Positions 28,488 through 38,380 of a stretch of 64,000 bases of DNA are shown here, piece after piece; position 1 is the stretch's first letter, and every line of letters starts with the position of its first letter. The DNA comes from Proales similis (lineage: Eukaryota; Rotifera; Eurotatoria; Ploima; Proalidae), in contig JAGVRJ010000008.1 in assembly GCA_019059635.1 (NCBI GenBank), forward strand, positions 1,612,001 to 1,676,000, written 5' to 3'. The notes under the pieces are model-generated. The model did no database searches, was not told where the DNA came from, and saw only the letters and a program-made list of their open reading frames with translations. The translations under genes and the position numbers were made by a program.

Positions 28488-30866
28488 ATGCAGCTGCGAA
28501 CGAGAAAATTCTTCAAAATTATTGGTATCATTTTGCTCCTCACTGAGCAAGCAAATGGAGGAAATGTCTATTGTCCAAGCATGGGCCAAACTCAGCAACA
28601 AGATTATTTTATAACAATTAACTGCCCGTGGTTAAGTTCTAGTTCAAGAGTGCTTATTGAGCACCAGCAAACTAACCAGTGCTCTAATTTTAACAGTACT
28701 TCTCTCGTTGTTATATTCCCTTTTATTTTCGATACAATTCTAAAGAATTTTTTGGGTTATCCCTCTATATTGGCCAGCTTTCCAAGCTCATGTGAAGAAA
28801 AGCTGGTATACGTAAAAGTGATGATTTATCAAATAACTGGAATTCATAAATCATTCAGATTTTCAGCTCTTGAACCGCAAGTTGATCTGTTATTTACTCA
28901 ATATTTTCACCTAAGACTGCTTGAAAACGATCACGAGAAGGCCAACTGCTCGAACGATAACGATGTGGCCATATTCAAAGTCAAAGGTGTAATGGTCGTT
29001 GCATTCGATCTTGGAGTCAAATACGACGAGGACATTTGCGAGCAGATCTTCAACAAAGCAAAAATTAAAATGCTCAAGTTGAAAGATATAATCGATTCAG
29101 TGATCAAACGCAACGTTTTGGGTTTTCAGCAGACTGCTGCGGTCAAAGACTTGCAGTCACAAATTTATTCTTTTGACTTGACAGGCTACGGACTCAGACT
29201 AGATCAGTCTCTATTTGCGATCAAGGTTTTCTCAAAAACCACAAAAATGAGAGTAGAAGGAACCCTCGAACAGATTGATCCTAGAATACTGATTTCAAGT
29301 AACCTTGAAGAAATCAAAATATTCGCGTGGCACATGAAAAAGTTCCTGCACAACAATCTTGACTGGCTGGACTTTGCTAATGAAAGGTCGTCAAACAACA
29401 CTTTGAAAATAATTCTCAACGGGGCGAATCTAAGGCCATCGTCAGAGACACTTGATTACATTTACCATCGGGTGACCACTCAATACGACAAACTTTATCA
29501 GCTCGACCCAGACTACGCCGATCTGTTCAAGGACAACACAAGCTTTTGTTTGTTCTATCGACTGAAACAGAAGAATCTGAACGTGAGACTTAACGGATTT
29601 ATATTCGAGGTAGAAGCACAGCACCATTGTGATTGCACTCTCTATTGGCTGTACTTAACATTTATGGGAACCCTTGAGGATATTCTTGTTTATGCTTATC
29701 TTGTTGAATGTGATCGTCTGTGGAATGATCTGCAGAGAGAGTGCGACATCCCAGCCATGGCTGCCCGCTGCGAGCTACAAACCATTCAGCAGATCTCAGA
29801 GCCGAACGGCTACACGTTCGTCTGGAAGATCAAGTTCACCGAGTTCGTCCTCAATACCGTGATGGCCTCTGCAATCAACTGCTTTGCCGTTCTCCTCAAC
29901 GCATTTGTCGTTTTTGTATTTCGGCGCATGTGGGCCTCGGAGGAGTTCAGGAAGAAGAAGCTGACGGACAAGAACCAGCCGATGTGGGACTACATCTACT
30001 ACAACACCTTTTTTGTGCTGCTGCAAGCACTCATCTTCGCCCTCGAGCCCCTCACTGCCTGCATCGAGTACGACGGCATCTACTGCTCTCCGTTCATCCT
30101 CACTCGCTTTGCCCAGGCTTTCTATCTGTTCGGGCAGTCCTATCTGGCCAACGTGTTCAAGCTGATGGCCAATGTGACCAATACACTGTTTGTGTTCTAT
30201 CGCTTCGGCATTAACAGCGATCGCTTGGCCAAGTTCAGGAAGGCAAAGCCAGTGGGATTGGTTACAATCTTTCTTGTTCCCGCTCTAGTAATAAGTGCGA
30301 TTACAGTGTTTGTAAATGAACGATTTGACTTAAAAGTACTTAGCGAGGACCAGTTTAATTATTTGTTCCGAGATAGATACAAAACTTGGTTGCCTTCTTC
30401 CGTTCTCTATGCCTTATATCTGCTGAATATGGTATTGGGCAGTGTGGTGTTCACTGTGATCAACTTGAGTGTCGACATGCGTCTGCTTTTTTTCCTTCGC
30501 AGTTTCCAGCAATCCAACCGCAAAGAAGAGGCCGAGAACCGCGTGACCAAGATGATTGTCCTCAACGGTCTTTTTTCGTTTCTGTCCCGCATGCCCGAGA
30601 TGGCCGTCTCCATTCTGTACTTGGCCTTCTCTTTCAATCCGCTGATCTTTCCCGCGTGTGTTTTTAAGGCAGAGACAACACACTCGATCTGTCCCAGTTT
30701 GTCAAAGATCTCACGATTCTTTTTCTCATTCAGCTTTTTTGAGAATTTCATTCTTCTCTACTTGTACAACCCCGAATTCAAAAAGCTTGCTCGTAGTTCT
30801 CTAGAGATTCTGTTCCAAGATGTGAAGGCCAAGTTGCGCCTTGTACCGCCTTTAACCGCCGAATAA
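28488..30866 (+). CDS. large-ectodomain 7TM receptor
   Basis: The protein has 792 residues from ATG 28488. The signal peptide is about 1-25 (KFFKIIGIILLLTEQANGG) and matches the start of the interrupted copy at 25188. The ectodomain includes LENDHEKANCSNDNDV, IDSVIKRNVLGF and a 360-base block (29227-29589) shared with that copy at only a handful of differences, then CDCTLYWLYLTFM, which is its own. The 7TM domain is complete, with loop 1 FRKKKLTDKN, WDYIYYN, PLTACIEYDGIYCSP, NVTNTLFVFYRFG, VNERF, RKEEAENRVTKM and TM7 FFENFILLYLYNPEF. One TM6 change is SFLSRMPEM instead of SFLFRMPEM. It ends 64 bases before the stop of a convergent minus-strand receptor. Confidence 0.88.
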   Translation: MQLRTRKFFKIIGIILLLTEQANGGNVYCPSMGQTQQQDYFITINCPWLSSSSRVLIEHQQTNQCSNFNSTSLVVIFPFIFDTILKNFLGYPSILASFPSSCEEKLVYVKVMIYQITGIHKSFRFSALEPQVDLLFTQYFHLRLLENDHEKANCSNDNDVAIFKVKGVMVVAFDLGVKYDEDICEQIFNKAKIKMLKLKDIIDSVIKRNVLGFQQTAAVKDLQSQIYSFDLTGYGLRLDQSLFAIKVFSKTTKMRVEGTLEQIDPRILISSNLEEIKIFAWHMKKFLHNNLDWLDFANERSSNNTLKIILNGANLRPSSETLDYIYHRVTTQYDKLYQLDPDYADLFKDNTSFCLFYRLKQKNLNVRLNGFIFEVEAQHHCDCTLYWLYLTFMGTLEDILVYAYLVECDRLWNDLQRECDIPAMAARCELQTIQQISEPNGYTFVWKIKFTEFVLNTVMASAINCFAVLLNAFVVFVFRRMWASEEFRKKKLTDKNQPMWDYIYYNTFFVLLQALIFALEPLTACIEYDGIYCSPFILTRFAQAFYLFGQSYLANVFKLMANVTNTLFVFYRFGINSDRLAKFRKAKPVGLVTIFLVPALVISAITVFVNERFDLKVLSEDQFNYLFRDRYKTWLPSSVLYALYLLNMVLGSVVFTVINLSVDMRLLFFLRSFQQSNRKEEAENRVTKMIVLNGLFSFLSRMPEMAVSILYLAFSFNPLIFPACVFKAETTHSICPSLSKISRFFFSFSFFENFILLYLYNPEFKKLARSSLEILFQDVKAKLRLVPPLTAE

Positions 30867-30930
30867 GATTTATTCATTTTTTAATTGTAGTTAATCGAAA
30901 CTCATTTCAACGTCGTCAATAGATAATGTT

Positions 30931-33315
30931 TTAGCGCTTATGTCGAAATGCACCAATTTCTTTCAAATTAGAATCCTTCTTCGGTCTCGAGATGTTTAAG
31001 ATTATTTTCAATTGCGTTTTAAATGTAGGGTTATAGAGAAAGAGGAGCATGAAATTTTCGAAAAAGCTCAAAGTGTAGAGGAACTTGGCAATGTGAAAGA
31101 ACATCGGACAAGCAGAATGGGTTGGGTCTTGGCGCAGCATGCAAGAAGGAATTGAGGTCGGATCAAAACTGAACAAAAGCATCACTAACGAGGCCATCAT
31201 TTCCGGCGAGCGAAAGAGCAGCGAGAAGAGGCCGTTGAGAATGATCATTTTGCTGAGACGCGACTCTACCTGCTCTTTCTTGTTGGCGCCATTTCTCTTG
31301 CGCAGCATGAACAAGAGCCGAGCGTCGAATGTCAGATTGACGAGAACGAACGCCACGTTGGTCATGAGCATGTTGAACAGATAGAGCAGATTGAGCGCAA
31401 TGCTCTTGTTCAGCTTGTCCAGGTTATTGCGAGTCAAGTATTTGAATCTGTCTTCGAATAGAATTTCAACGTTGTAGCGCTGATTGACCGACAGACAGAC
31501 GCTGCTTAGAGCCAACGCAACAACCAGTGAGGCGAGCACCACGCGTCTCGGTCGCAATGATTTGAATCCAGGCCAGCGCTCGGTGTTGACTGCAAATCTA
31601 TACACCACGAACATTGTATTGGTCACGTTTGCCATCAGACGAAATGTGTTGCCCAAGAAGCTTTCGATAAGCAAATAGAACAAATGAGCGAACCGAGTGA
31701 GCGCCCACGGCGAGCAGTAGACACCATTGTATTCAATGCAGCTTGTCAAGGGACCGCAGGCAACAATCAGCGCTTCAAGGAGCACAAACACTGCATTGAT
31801 GTGAACGTAGTGCCACATGACCCGGTTCTTGTCGACCAGTCTGTTCTTGCGATATTCAGCTGAGCGTTTGATCGAGATAAACACGACAATTGTCATCAGA
31901 TTGCAAGTGATCGCAATAAGTACCACGCCCGGTCGGATGAAAATGTTCATAAAAAAATCGGCATATTTCAGCTGCAGCAGCCAGAAGTATGCGCTCGGCT
32001 CGTTGATTGGCTCGATCGACTCGATGTCACATCGCTGCTTCATTGATTCAAGGTCGCACTGGTCTTGGAGCTCGTCATAGAGCCGATCACATTCGCCAAA
32101 CGCTTGATTGTAGCTATATGCATAGGAATATTCCCAATTTCTCGAGTAGACCTCGACCACCCAGAGTAGAGTGCAGCTGCAGTTTTGTTGCGCTCGCTGC
32201 TCGAATATGAAGCCACTCAGAGAGACGTTCAGAGACCTTTGCTCGTATCTGTAGAACAGACAGAAATTCTCGTCGTCCAACAAGCCCTTGTCTTGTTTTT
32301 CCAGCTGGTAAAGGTTGCTGTATTGAGAAGTTGGGCGCTGATAGGTCGGATTGTAAGTTCCGTCCTCGTTTATGTTGCCGTCGGCCTCAGCCAGAGAGAC
32401 CTTCAAAACAGAATTCGTTCGACGTCTGTTGGCAGAGTCGAGCCATTTGTAATTGTTGTGCAAAAACTTGCGCATCGCCGACACGTGCAGTTTTATTTGC
32501 CTGAGTTTGATCCGATTCAGAATGGTGCCGTCCCATTTTACAACAGAGCCGACAATTTTCAGTTCTCTGGTGTTGGCAAACACCGTGTTAGGATAGAGAT
32601 TTCTATCAATGGTAAGACCGTAGCCTTCGATGCGAAATACGTACACGGTGCAGTTCAACTTTCTGGTTGTTGATGTTTGCTCAATGCCGAACCTGTTCTG
32701 CTTCACTAGTGAATCGACCACGTCCAATAAGGTGAATCGATTAAAGCGAGCGTTGGCGAAAAACTGGTCGCAGGTGTCTGGATGCAGTCTGTTGCCAATG
32801 TCGAATTTGGTGTCGAGAAAAGCGCCGGTTGTAAACATACCTTGACTATCCTGCTCGCTTTGCTTGCATCTAAAAGCTTGAGTGTCGATGCGTTTGGGAT
32901 AAACAAGGCGGAAGTCTGTGTAGCGAAATATCACAAACAGAGTTCTCACTTTGAGATGCGAGATTGCAAAGCTCTCTTCGAGCCCTTTGATTCCGTAAAT
33001 TTCTACCGAGAGCCATGAAATATTACTGAGACAGAGTGCCGGCTCGAGTAGAGCTTCAATGCCCGTCTCTGAGCGAAGAGTGGCGTCCATGTTGGCCTTT
33101 ATACGAATGTTGGCTTTGAACTGAAGTTCACCGCAGCAATCTATTGGCGTTGCTTGAGCCAAGTCTGTTCCATTTGTAGCCTCGTTTCTCAAAGGATCAC
33201 ACTCGATATTGGCATAGCAGTCACGTGAAGCTTTAACCTGGACCGAGCAAACTGTCTGACAGCCTATGTTCCTGATTATCCAAAGCAGACAAAGAACAAT
33301 CAAACTTGTTCTCAT
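30931..33315 (-). CDS. large-ectodomain 7TM receptor, inverted copy
   Basis: The protein has 794 residues. ATG 33315 opens the signal peptide (RTSLIVLCLLWIIRNIGC); the frame starts at a GTG 18 bases upstream. It is the only minus-strand copy within the left block. The ectodomain keeps VDSLVKQNRFG, the FLHNNYKWLDSANRR strip, FCLFYRYEQRSLNVSL and CSCTLLWV. The 7TM domain keeps the pattern with its own residues: YRKNRLVDKN, WHYVHIN, PLTSCIEYNGVYCSP, NVTNTMFVVYRFA, VNQRY, KMIILNGLFSLLFRSPE, FFENFMLLFLYNPTF. Its 7TM DNA does not share the near-identical block of the plus-strand copies. Opposite orientation may protect it from conversion. Confidence 0.85.
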   Translation of the reverse strand: MRTSLIVLCLLWIIRNIGCQTVCSVQVKASRDCYANIECDPLRNEATNGTDLAQATPIDCCGELQFKANIRIKANMDATLRSETGIEALLEPALCLSNISWLSVEIYGIKGLEESFAISHLKVRTLFVIFRYTDFRLVYPKRIDTQAFRCKQSEQDSQGMFTTGAFLDTKFDIGNRLHPDTCDQFFANARFNRFTLLDVVDSLVKQNRFGIEQTSTTRKLNCTVYVFRIEGYGLTIDRNLYPNTVFANTRELKIVGSVVKWDGTILNRIKLRQIKLHVSAMRKFLHNNYKWLDSANRRRTNSVLKVSLAEADGNINEDGTYNPTYQRPTSQYSNLYQLEKQDKGLLDDENFCLFYRYEQRSLNVSLSGFIFEQRAQQNCSCTLLWVVEVYSRNWEYSYAYSYNQAFGECDRLYDELQDQCDLESMKQRCDIESIEPINEPSAYFWLLQLKYADFFMNIFIRPGVVLIAITCNLMTIVVFISIKRSAEYRKNRLVDKNRVMWHYVHINAVFVLLEALIVACGPLTSCIEYNGVYCSPWALTRFAHLFYLLIESFLGNTFRLMANVTNTMFVVYRFAVNTERWPGFKSLRPRRVVLASLVVALALSSVCLSVNQRYNVEILFEDRFKYLTRNNLDKLNKSIALNLLYLFNMLMTNVAFVLVNLTFDARLLFMLRKRNGANKKEQVESRLSKMIILNGLFSLLFRSPEMMASLVMLLFSFDPTSIPSCMLRQDPTHSACPMFFHIAKFLYTLSFFENFMLLFLYNPTFKTQLKIILNISRPKKDSNLKEIGAFRHKR

Positions 33316-33939
33316 TTTCAGCTCAAATCTCACTTTTTTCGATTCAATTTGAATTTCAAATCAAACGCAAGAATAAAAATTGCTTTTTTACTATTTCGCA
33401 ATCAATGCGTTTATATTGTTTGACACCGACCTAGCCTCTTCTGTTCGGTTCAAATTTCATTCAGTGGCAACCTTCATTGTATAAAGTGTGAAAAAATGCG
33501 CAATATCATGTAAAACGATCAGTTGATCACCTTGTTGATGCAACGCCTCTCGAGTCTAAAATTTGCAATTTCTCAAATTTTGGCATTTTTGTTGGGTAAT
33601 CATCAATTTTGAAAACGAGATCGATTTCACCAAGCATCTTTACCTTTGATTGGTTCATTTAGAGTTATCATATTCGGAATATTTCAATTTCTGTTCTGAC
33701 TACCAAATTTGCTGCAATTTACTGGGATTGACTACTTGTAAATAAAAACCAAATTAACTCCTTGGCAAGGGCAAGGGAAGAAAAATTCCATGTCCTTATG
33801 TCTCGAGCTGGTTATCAGGTAACAGGGACTCTATAATTGGAATCATCAATCAAATTCGATTGTTTGATTCTGTTTACGAAATCGCCAACGAACCTGGACG
33901 ACGAAGCCAAAACCAATTAATTTTACATTTTATCCAACA
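33316..33939. other. intergenic
   Basis: Promoter side of the inverted receptor, followed by AT-rich sequence leading into a plus-strand receptor relic. No gene is supported. Confidence 0.5.
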
Positions 33940-34074
33940 AAATCCCGATTCTGTTCCTAGCATTTTACATATCTCTCATTTATTTTTCTCATTCAGTTTC
34001 TTTGAGAATTTCATTTTTCTCTTCTTGTTCAACCCTGAATTCAAAACCCAGACTCGCAGTTCACTTGAAATTTA
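33940..34074 (+). pseudogene. C-terminal receptor relic (TM7 and tail)
   Basis: The reading SVPSILHISHLFFSFSFFENF, then FLFLFNPEFKTQTRSSLEI and a stop, matches the pre-TM7 loop, TM7 and tail of the intact plus-strand copies. Upstream, frame and sequence dissolve. Only the last 45 codons are left. It lies between two living receptors. Confidence 0.7.
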
Positions 34075-34794
34075 AGTCAATAATCTCAAATCATTAAGAT
34101 AGGTAACATTAATGCCGTCATGATCATACATCAATCATGATCTCACTTGGTTTTTTGTGCAAAAAATGTTTGAATATTCAAATTATTATGCTAAATTGAA
34201 GAATTCGCTCTTTATTATGTTTGAGGAACTTTGAGGAAGGGCTTCAATGCCCGTTTCGATCTGCAAAACGGCTTTTTTTGCCAATTTACTACGTAGCATA
34301 TGCTCAGCATAGGCTTTCAATATTTTCTATCGATTTTCAATTGGTCTTATATGCTTGAGCTTTTCGCAGAGAATTTTCAGCTATTTCAGATTTCCTTTCG
34401 GAATAAATCGATCTGAAATCGAAATACAATTCCTCGTTAAGAATTGGATACGAGGAAATTTAAGAAACCCGATGCAGACTGGCAGTACACTATGCAAAAG
34501 CGTTGAAGGGAGTGGGTGGTTTTTAGTATAGGTGTAGGTTAAGCGGTTCTATTAAGACAGGACGAGTAGACTAAGCTCACAAACGTTGAGCTCAATTTCG
34601 CATGCAATCAAGAAACTGGTGCTTGACGCAAGTATCCCGAGGTTTTGCAACTGATTCCGCAACACACAGAACGTATAAAAGCATGGCGAAATTTGAATTG
34701 TGAACCGTTTTGATAGAAAACAAAAGCGGAAAAGCGATAAGATCCATTTAACAAGAATCTGAAATCTATTGCTTGAAAAAATCCAAAAGAGCAA
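34075..34794. other. intergenic, promoter side of the 34795 receptor
   Basis: AT-rich, with a clear TATA box near the right end. A short stretch near 34235-34280 resembles, on the minus strand, the ETGIEAL part of the inverted receptor's ectodomain, but it is too short to call. Confidence 0.45.
34674..34680 (+). promoter_or_regulatory. TATA box of the 34795 receptor
   Basis: TATAAAA, in ACGTATAAAAGCATG, lies 121 bases before the ATG. Confidence 0.5.
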
Positions 34795-37140
34795 ATGCGT
34801 GTCGTAGTTCTGATTCTATTCTTGTCGCTCGCCGGAATCTCCTGCGGCCTTGAGCAGTATTGCATCAGTTATTCAAATAAGGATCAACTCCCGTGCAAAA
34901 TTCAGATCAAATGCCCAAAGAACATTGATTTCGGAGAGAAGCAGCTTCAACTAAGGCATCTGAGCGATTATGAATGTTGCTCAAGGATTGCTACTCACTT
35001 GGTTTTCTTTAACTTTTATTTACCTTTCGATTCAAAAACGAGCTTGAAAAGGTCGATCAACTTGAGCTCAGCGTTGACTGGCTATCCCCTTGCTTGTTTG
35101 AATAAGAAAAAGTATTTCAACATGAGATATTACGGACTCTCGGGTATTCACAAGGAATATAAAGTAGTAACACTTGGCTCCAATGGAAAAAACTCGGTTA
35201 TTTTCACAAGTCTAAGATTCAAATTGATGGAAAACGACCGTGAAATGGCCGTTTGCTCAAGAGACTTGAACACTTCTGTTTTTCAATCGAGTGAAAAGAT
35301 AGATCTTAATTTAAACGCCGAAGTCAAGCTTTATGAGGACACTTGCATTCGAATGTTCACCAATGCAAGCATAAGCGAATTAACAATGGACGGCATTGCT
35401 GATTCTCTGGTTAAACGCAACTTGTTTGGTATAGGAGGAGCCGATGCCGTACAAGATCTGAGCTGCTTTATAGGCTCAGTTTTCTTTAAGGGCTATCAGG
35501 TAGCCATGACCGAAAGGTCCTTCCCGACCAAGGTTTTCTCTCAAACCAGTCTAATGCAAATACGCGGAACAATAAATCGGTTCGAGGCACGAATTCTTTG
35601 CTCAAGCAATCTGAACGAAATTGATTTGAGCGTGACTGGTTTGAGGAAATTTCTTCACAACAATCCGAACTGGCTTGACTTTGCAAACGAGCGCTCGACG
35701 AACAAGACTTTAGGCTTAAGTCTCAACCAATATGGCGCAAGACCAACAGAGTCCAAAGCGGCTGGTTTTAATAAGCGCTTTCACTTACAGTATGATAATC
35801 TTTATGAGATTGAAGAAAAACTCTCGCTGTTCGAGGATAACTCAAGCTTTTGCATCTTCTACCAGTTCAAGCGGAAGAACCTGAATGTCAGAATATACGG
35901 TCTACTGTTGGAAGAGCAAGGTCAGCAATCTTGTGACTGCACGCTCTTCTGGCTGCTCAACACATACATGAACACTCCTTCTTACACCTTGTACTATGGA
36001 TATATGACCGCGTGCGAATCTCGACGACAAGAACTGGAAAAGGAGTGCGACTTTGACGCCATGGGTGCACGCTGTCAAATACAGACAATCGAACCCGTGA
36101 CCGAGCCCAACAGCTACTCTTATGTCTGGAATCTCAAACTCGCTGAATATGTCCTCAACACCATAATGGCCTCGGCACTCAATTCTGTGGCTGTACTGGT
36201 CAACCTCTTCGTTATACTTGTTTTCCGTAGCATGCGTTCGTCAGAGGAGTTCAGGAAGAAGAAGCTGACGGACAAGAACCAGCCGCTGTGGGACTACGTC
36301 TACTTCAACACCTTTTTCGTGCTGCTGCAAGCACTCATCTTCGCCCTCGAGCCCCTCACTGCCTGCATCGAGTACGACGGCATCTACTGCTCGCCCTTTA
36401 TTCTCACATACTTCGGAAAGGCGTTCTATCTGTTCGTGCAGTCCTATCTGGCCAATGTGTTAAAGATCATGGCGAATGTGACCAACACGTTGTTTGTACT
36501 CTATCGCTACGGCATAAACAAAGACCGACTGGCCAAATTCAGGAAGAGAAGTCCACTCAAGATAGTCATGATCTGCATGTGTCCGGCTCTTTCCATCAGC
36601 ATCATAACTCTGTTCGTCAATGAACGCTTTGATATGGACCTCTTAAACAAAGATGAATTCGTCTATTTGTCTCGTGTCAATTATTTGAACGATTTCTCGA
36701 ACCCTGCTCTCGAAGGCGCCTATCTGATCAACAAGCTGCTCGGCTGCGTCGTGTTCATAGTGTTCAACTTGTTCATAGACCTTCGTCTGCTGCTTTTCCT
36801 CCGCACTCTGCAGCAGGCCCGACGCAAGGAAGAAGCCGAGGCTCGCATCACCAAGATGATCGTCCTCAACGGCCTCTTCTCGTTTCTTTTCCGCATGCCC
36901 GAAATGGTTGCCTCATTACTGTTTGTTCTGTTCACCTTCTACCCGCTTATCTTTCCCGCCTGCATTCTTTCGCTAGAGCCCACACATTCGGCCTGTCCGA
37001 GCCTCTCCAAGATCTCTCAGTTCTTCTACTCGTTCAGCTTTTATGAAAACTGTCTTCTCTTGGTTATTTTCAATCCCGAATTCAAAACTCATGCCGTGAA
37101 ATGCTTTTCATATTTGAAGAAAACTCTCAAGTGCGTTTAA
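34795..37140 (+). CDS. large-ectodomain 7TM receptor
   Basis: The protein has 781 residues from ATG 34795, with a short clean signal peptide (RVVVLILFLSLAGISCG). The ectodomain is diverged from the 15781-30866 group but keeps ADSLVKRNLFGI, LRKFLHNNPNWLDFANERS, FCIFYQFKRKNLNVRI and CDCTLFWLLNTYM. The 7TM part returns to near-identity with the distant copies over loop 1-ECL1 (about 36245-36400: FRKKKLTDKNQP, PLTACIEYDGIYCSP), then diverges at TM3 (LTYFGKAFYLF). TM5 leads to RKEEAEARITKM, TM6 to FRMPEMVAS, and TM7 has FYENCLLLVIFNPEF, where Cys replaces the usual Phe. The short homogeneous tract inside a diverged gene is evidence of conversion. Confidence 0.87.
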   Translation: MRVVVLILFLSLAGISCGLEQYCISYSNKDQLPCKIQIKCPKNIDFGEKQLQLRHLSDYECCSRIATHLVFFNFYLPFDSKTSLKRSINLSSALTGYPLACLNKKKYFNMRYYGLSGIHKEYKVVTLGSNGKNSVIFTSLRFKLMENDREMAVCSRDLNTSVFQSSEKIDLNLNAEVKLYEDTCIRMFTNASISELTMDGIADSLVKRNLFGIGGADAVQDLSCFIGSVFFKGYQVAMTERSFPTKVFSQTSLMQIRGTINRFEARILCSSNLNEIDLSVTGLRKFLHNNPNWLDFANERSTNKTLGLSLNQYGARPTESKAAGFNKRFHLQYDNLYEIEEKLSLFEDNSSFCIFYQFKRKNLNVRIYGLLLEEQGQQSCDCTLFWLLNTYMNTPSYTLYYGYMTACESRRQELEKECDFDAMGARCQIQTIEPVTEPNSYSYVWNLKLAEYVLNTIMASALNSVAVLVNLFVILVFRSMRSSEEFRKKKLTDKNQPLWDYVYFNTFFVLLQALIFALEPLTACIEYDGIYCSPFILTYFGKAFYLFVQSYLANVLKIMANVTNTLFVLYRYGINKDRLAKFRKRSPLKIVMICMCPALSISIITLFVNERFDMDLLNKDEFVYLSRVNYLNDFSNPALEGAYLINKLLGCVVFIVFNLFIDLRLLLFLRTLQQARRKEEAEARITKMIVLNGLFSFLFRMPEMVASLLFVLFTFYPLIFPACILSLEPTHSACPSLSKISQFFYSFSFYENCLLLVIFNPEFKTHAVKCFSYLKKTLKCV

Positions 37141-37224
37141 GAAAAAATGAGATTTTTGATTTTTTATTTTTAATTCCTGAAAAGAATTCCTAATCCTTAA
37201 AAGTGTCTAGTATCTCCAAACAAT

Positions 37225-37925
37225 CTAAGAAGCTTGATTGTTGGCTTTTTTTCCAAAAGATTCAATAAACCGCTTCTTAAAATCAGAATTGAACAAGTAA
37301 AGAAGTATGAAATTCTCAAGGAAACTAAATGAATAAAAGAATTTTCCATTTTGAAATAGACTTAAACAGGTCGCAGGCACCGGATCGAGTTCAAGATCGC
37401 AAGACGCAAATAGAGTTTGATTTATGATCGAGATGAAGAATCCGATCGAAGCCGCGATCTCAGGCATTCGGAACAAGAATTAAAAGAGGCCGCTGATGAC
37501 TATCATTTTGGTAATGCGCGACTCGGCTTTCTCTTTTCGATTCTCTTGATTCAGGGATCGCATGAACATGAGCAAACGCAGATCGGTTACCAAGTTCACC
37601 AATACGAAGAACACGTTGCCAAGCAGCATGTTGAACAGATAAATCACTCTGATTGCCATCGAGTAGTTTTGAGATTTTTCATTATTCCGAGTCAGATAAT
37701 CAATTGGATCTTGCGACAGCGCGTTTATATTAAATCGATCATTGAGCCATTGTCGAACAGCAGCTTGACGCTCTCATTTGCTATCTAATCTTCACCGGCG
37801 CAATCAAATTTTATCTGACAACCGAATTTTATGTTCAAATGATGCGCCGGACATTTCAATTCTTGGCCATTGGTCTCTTCAAAGCAAATAAAAAGTGCTA
37901 ATGCAAACAAAAGCGAAATTTTCAT
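37225..37925 (-). pseudogene. internally deleted receptor pseudogene, sister of the 53057-55435 gene
   Basis: ATG 37925 starts an intact signal peptide (KISLLFALALFICFEE) and about 50 residues of ectodomain that match the 53057-55435 gene (CPAHHLNIKFGCQIKF, then ESVKLLFDN). At about 37750 the sequence jumps to the TM4-TM5 loop of the same gene (NDRF, then SQDPIDYL in another frame), so about 500 codons are missing. TM5, RKEKAESRITKM, TM6 and TM7 follow, with a TAA inside TM6 (GLF-stop-FLFRMPE). AATG occurs near both joined ends in the sister gene, so a microhomology deletion is plausible. It cannot make a receptor. Its 5' part was later duplicated by the retrotransposon insertion next to it. 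Confidence 0.85.
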
Positions 37926-38380
37926 CTTCAGTTCAATCAGATTTTTTTTTCTGTTCAGCTATGAATTGTGTTTACATTTCTATTTTTCGTTTTTGGTTGA
38001 AAATTTTCATTTTGTTATTGCTTTGAATTATTGTCGCTTTGACGCCTCCTTTTCGGAGGTGTTTGCTCAGAACGGCATCAGACAAGTTGCCTATGTATTC
38101 GGCTTCTTTTATCTATATTCAATGGTACCGAGACAATCAACAGCAATGTGTGGGCCATAACAAAAGCTAGTAAACCCAAATAGTCAAAGAGAGGTGGAAA
38201 AGGACAACAAAAAATCAAATCAACAGCAGCTTGCATAGAATTGAAACGCGATGACTTCCGTTTTTCGCTCTATTTCAATCGTTTTGTGGCAAATGGGTTG
38301 GCTCAGACGAGATTTACATAATTTCAAGGCGGCAACAAGGGTTGCACTCAGCATCTTTGAGCGTCTTAACTTAATCATCT
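37801..38380. repeat. 580-bp direct repeat, copy A (target-site duplication)
   Basis: This copy is the same by eye, with no indel, as 39304-39883 (constant offset 1503). It covers the first codons of the pseudogene and its upstream region. It directly abuts the 3' end of the inserted retrotransposon. Confidence 0.9.

Noticed and set aside
34235-34280. Short minus-strand similarity to the ETGIEAL part of the inverted receptor
   Set aside because: Only about 8 residues match, too little to call a relic.
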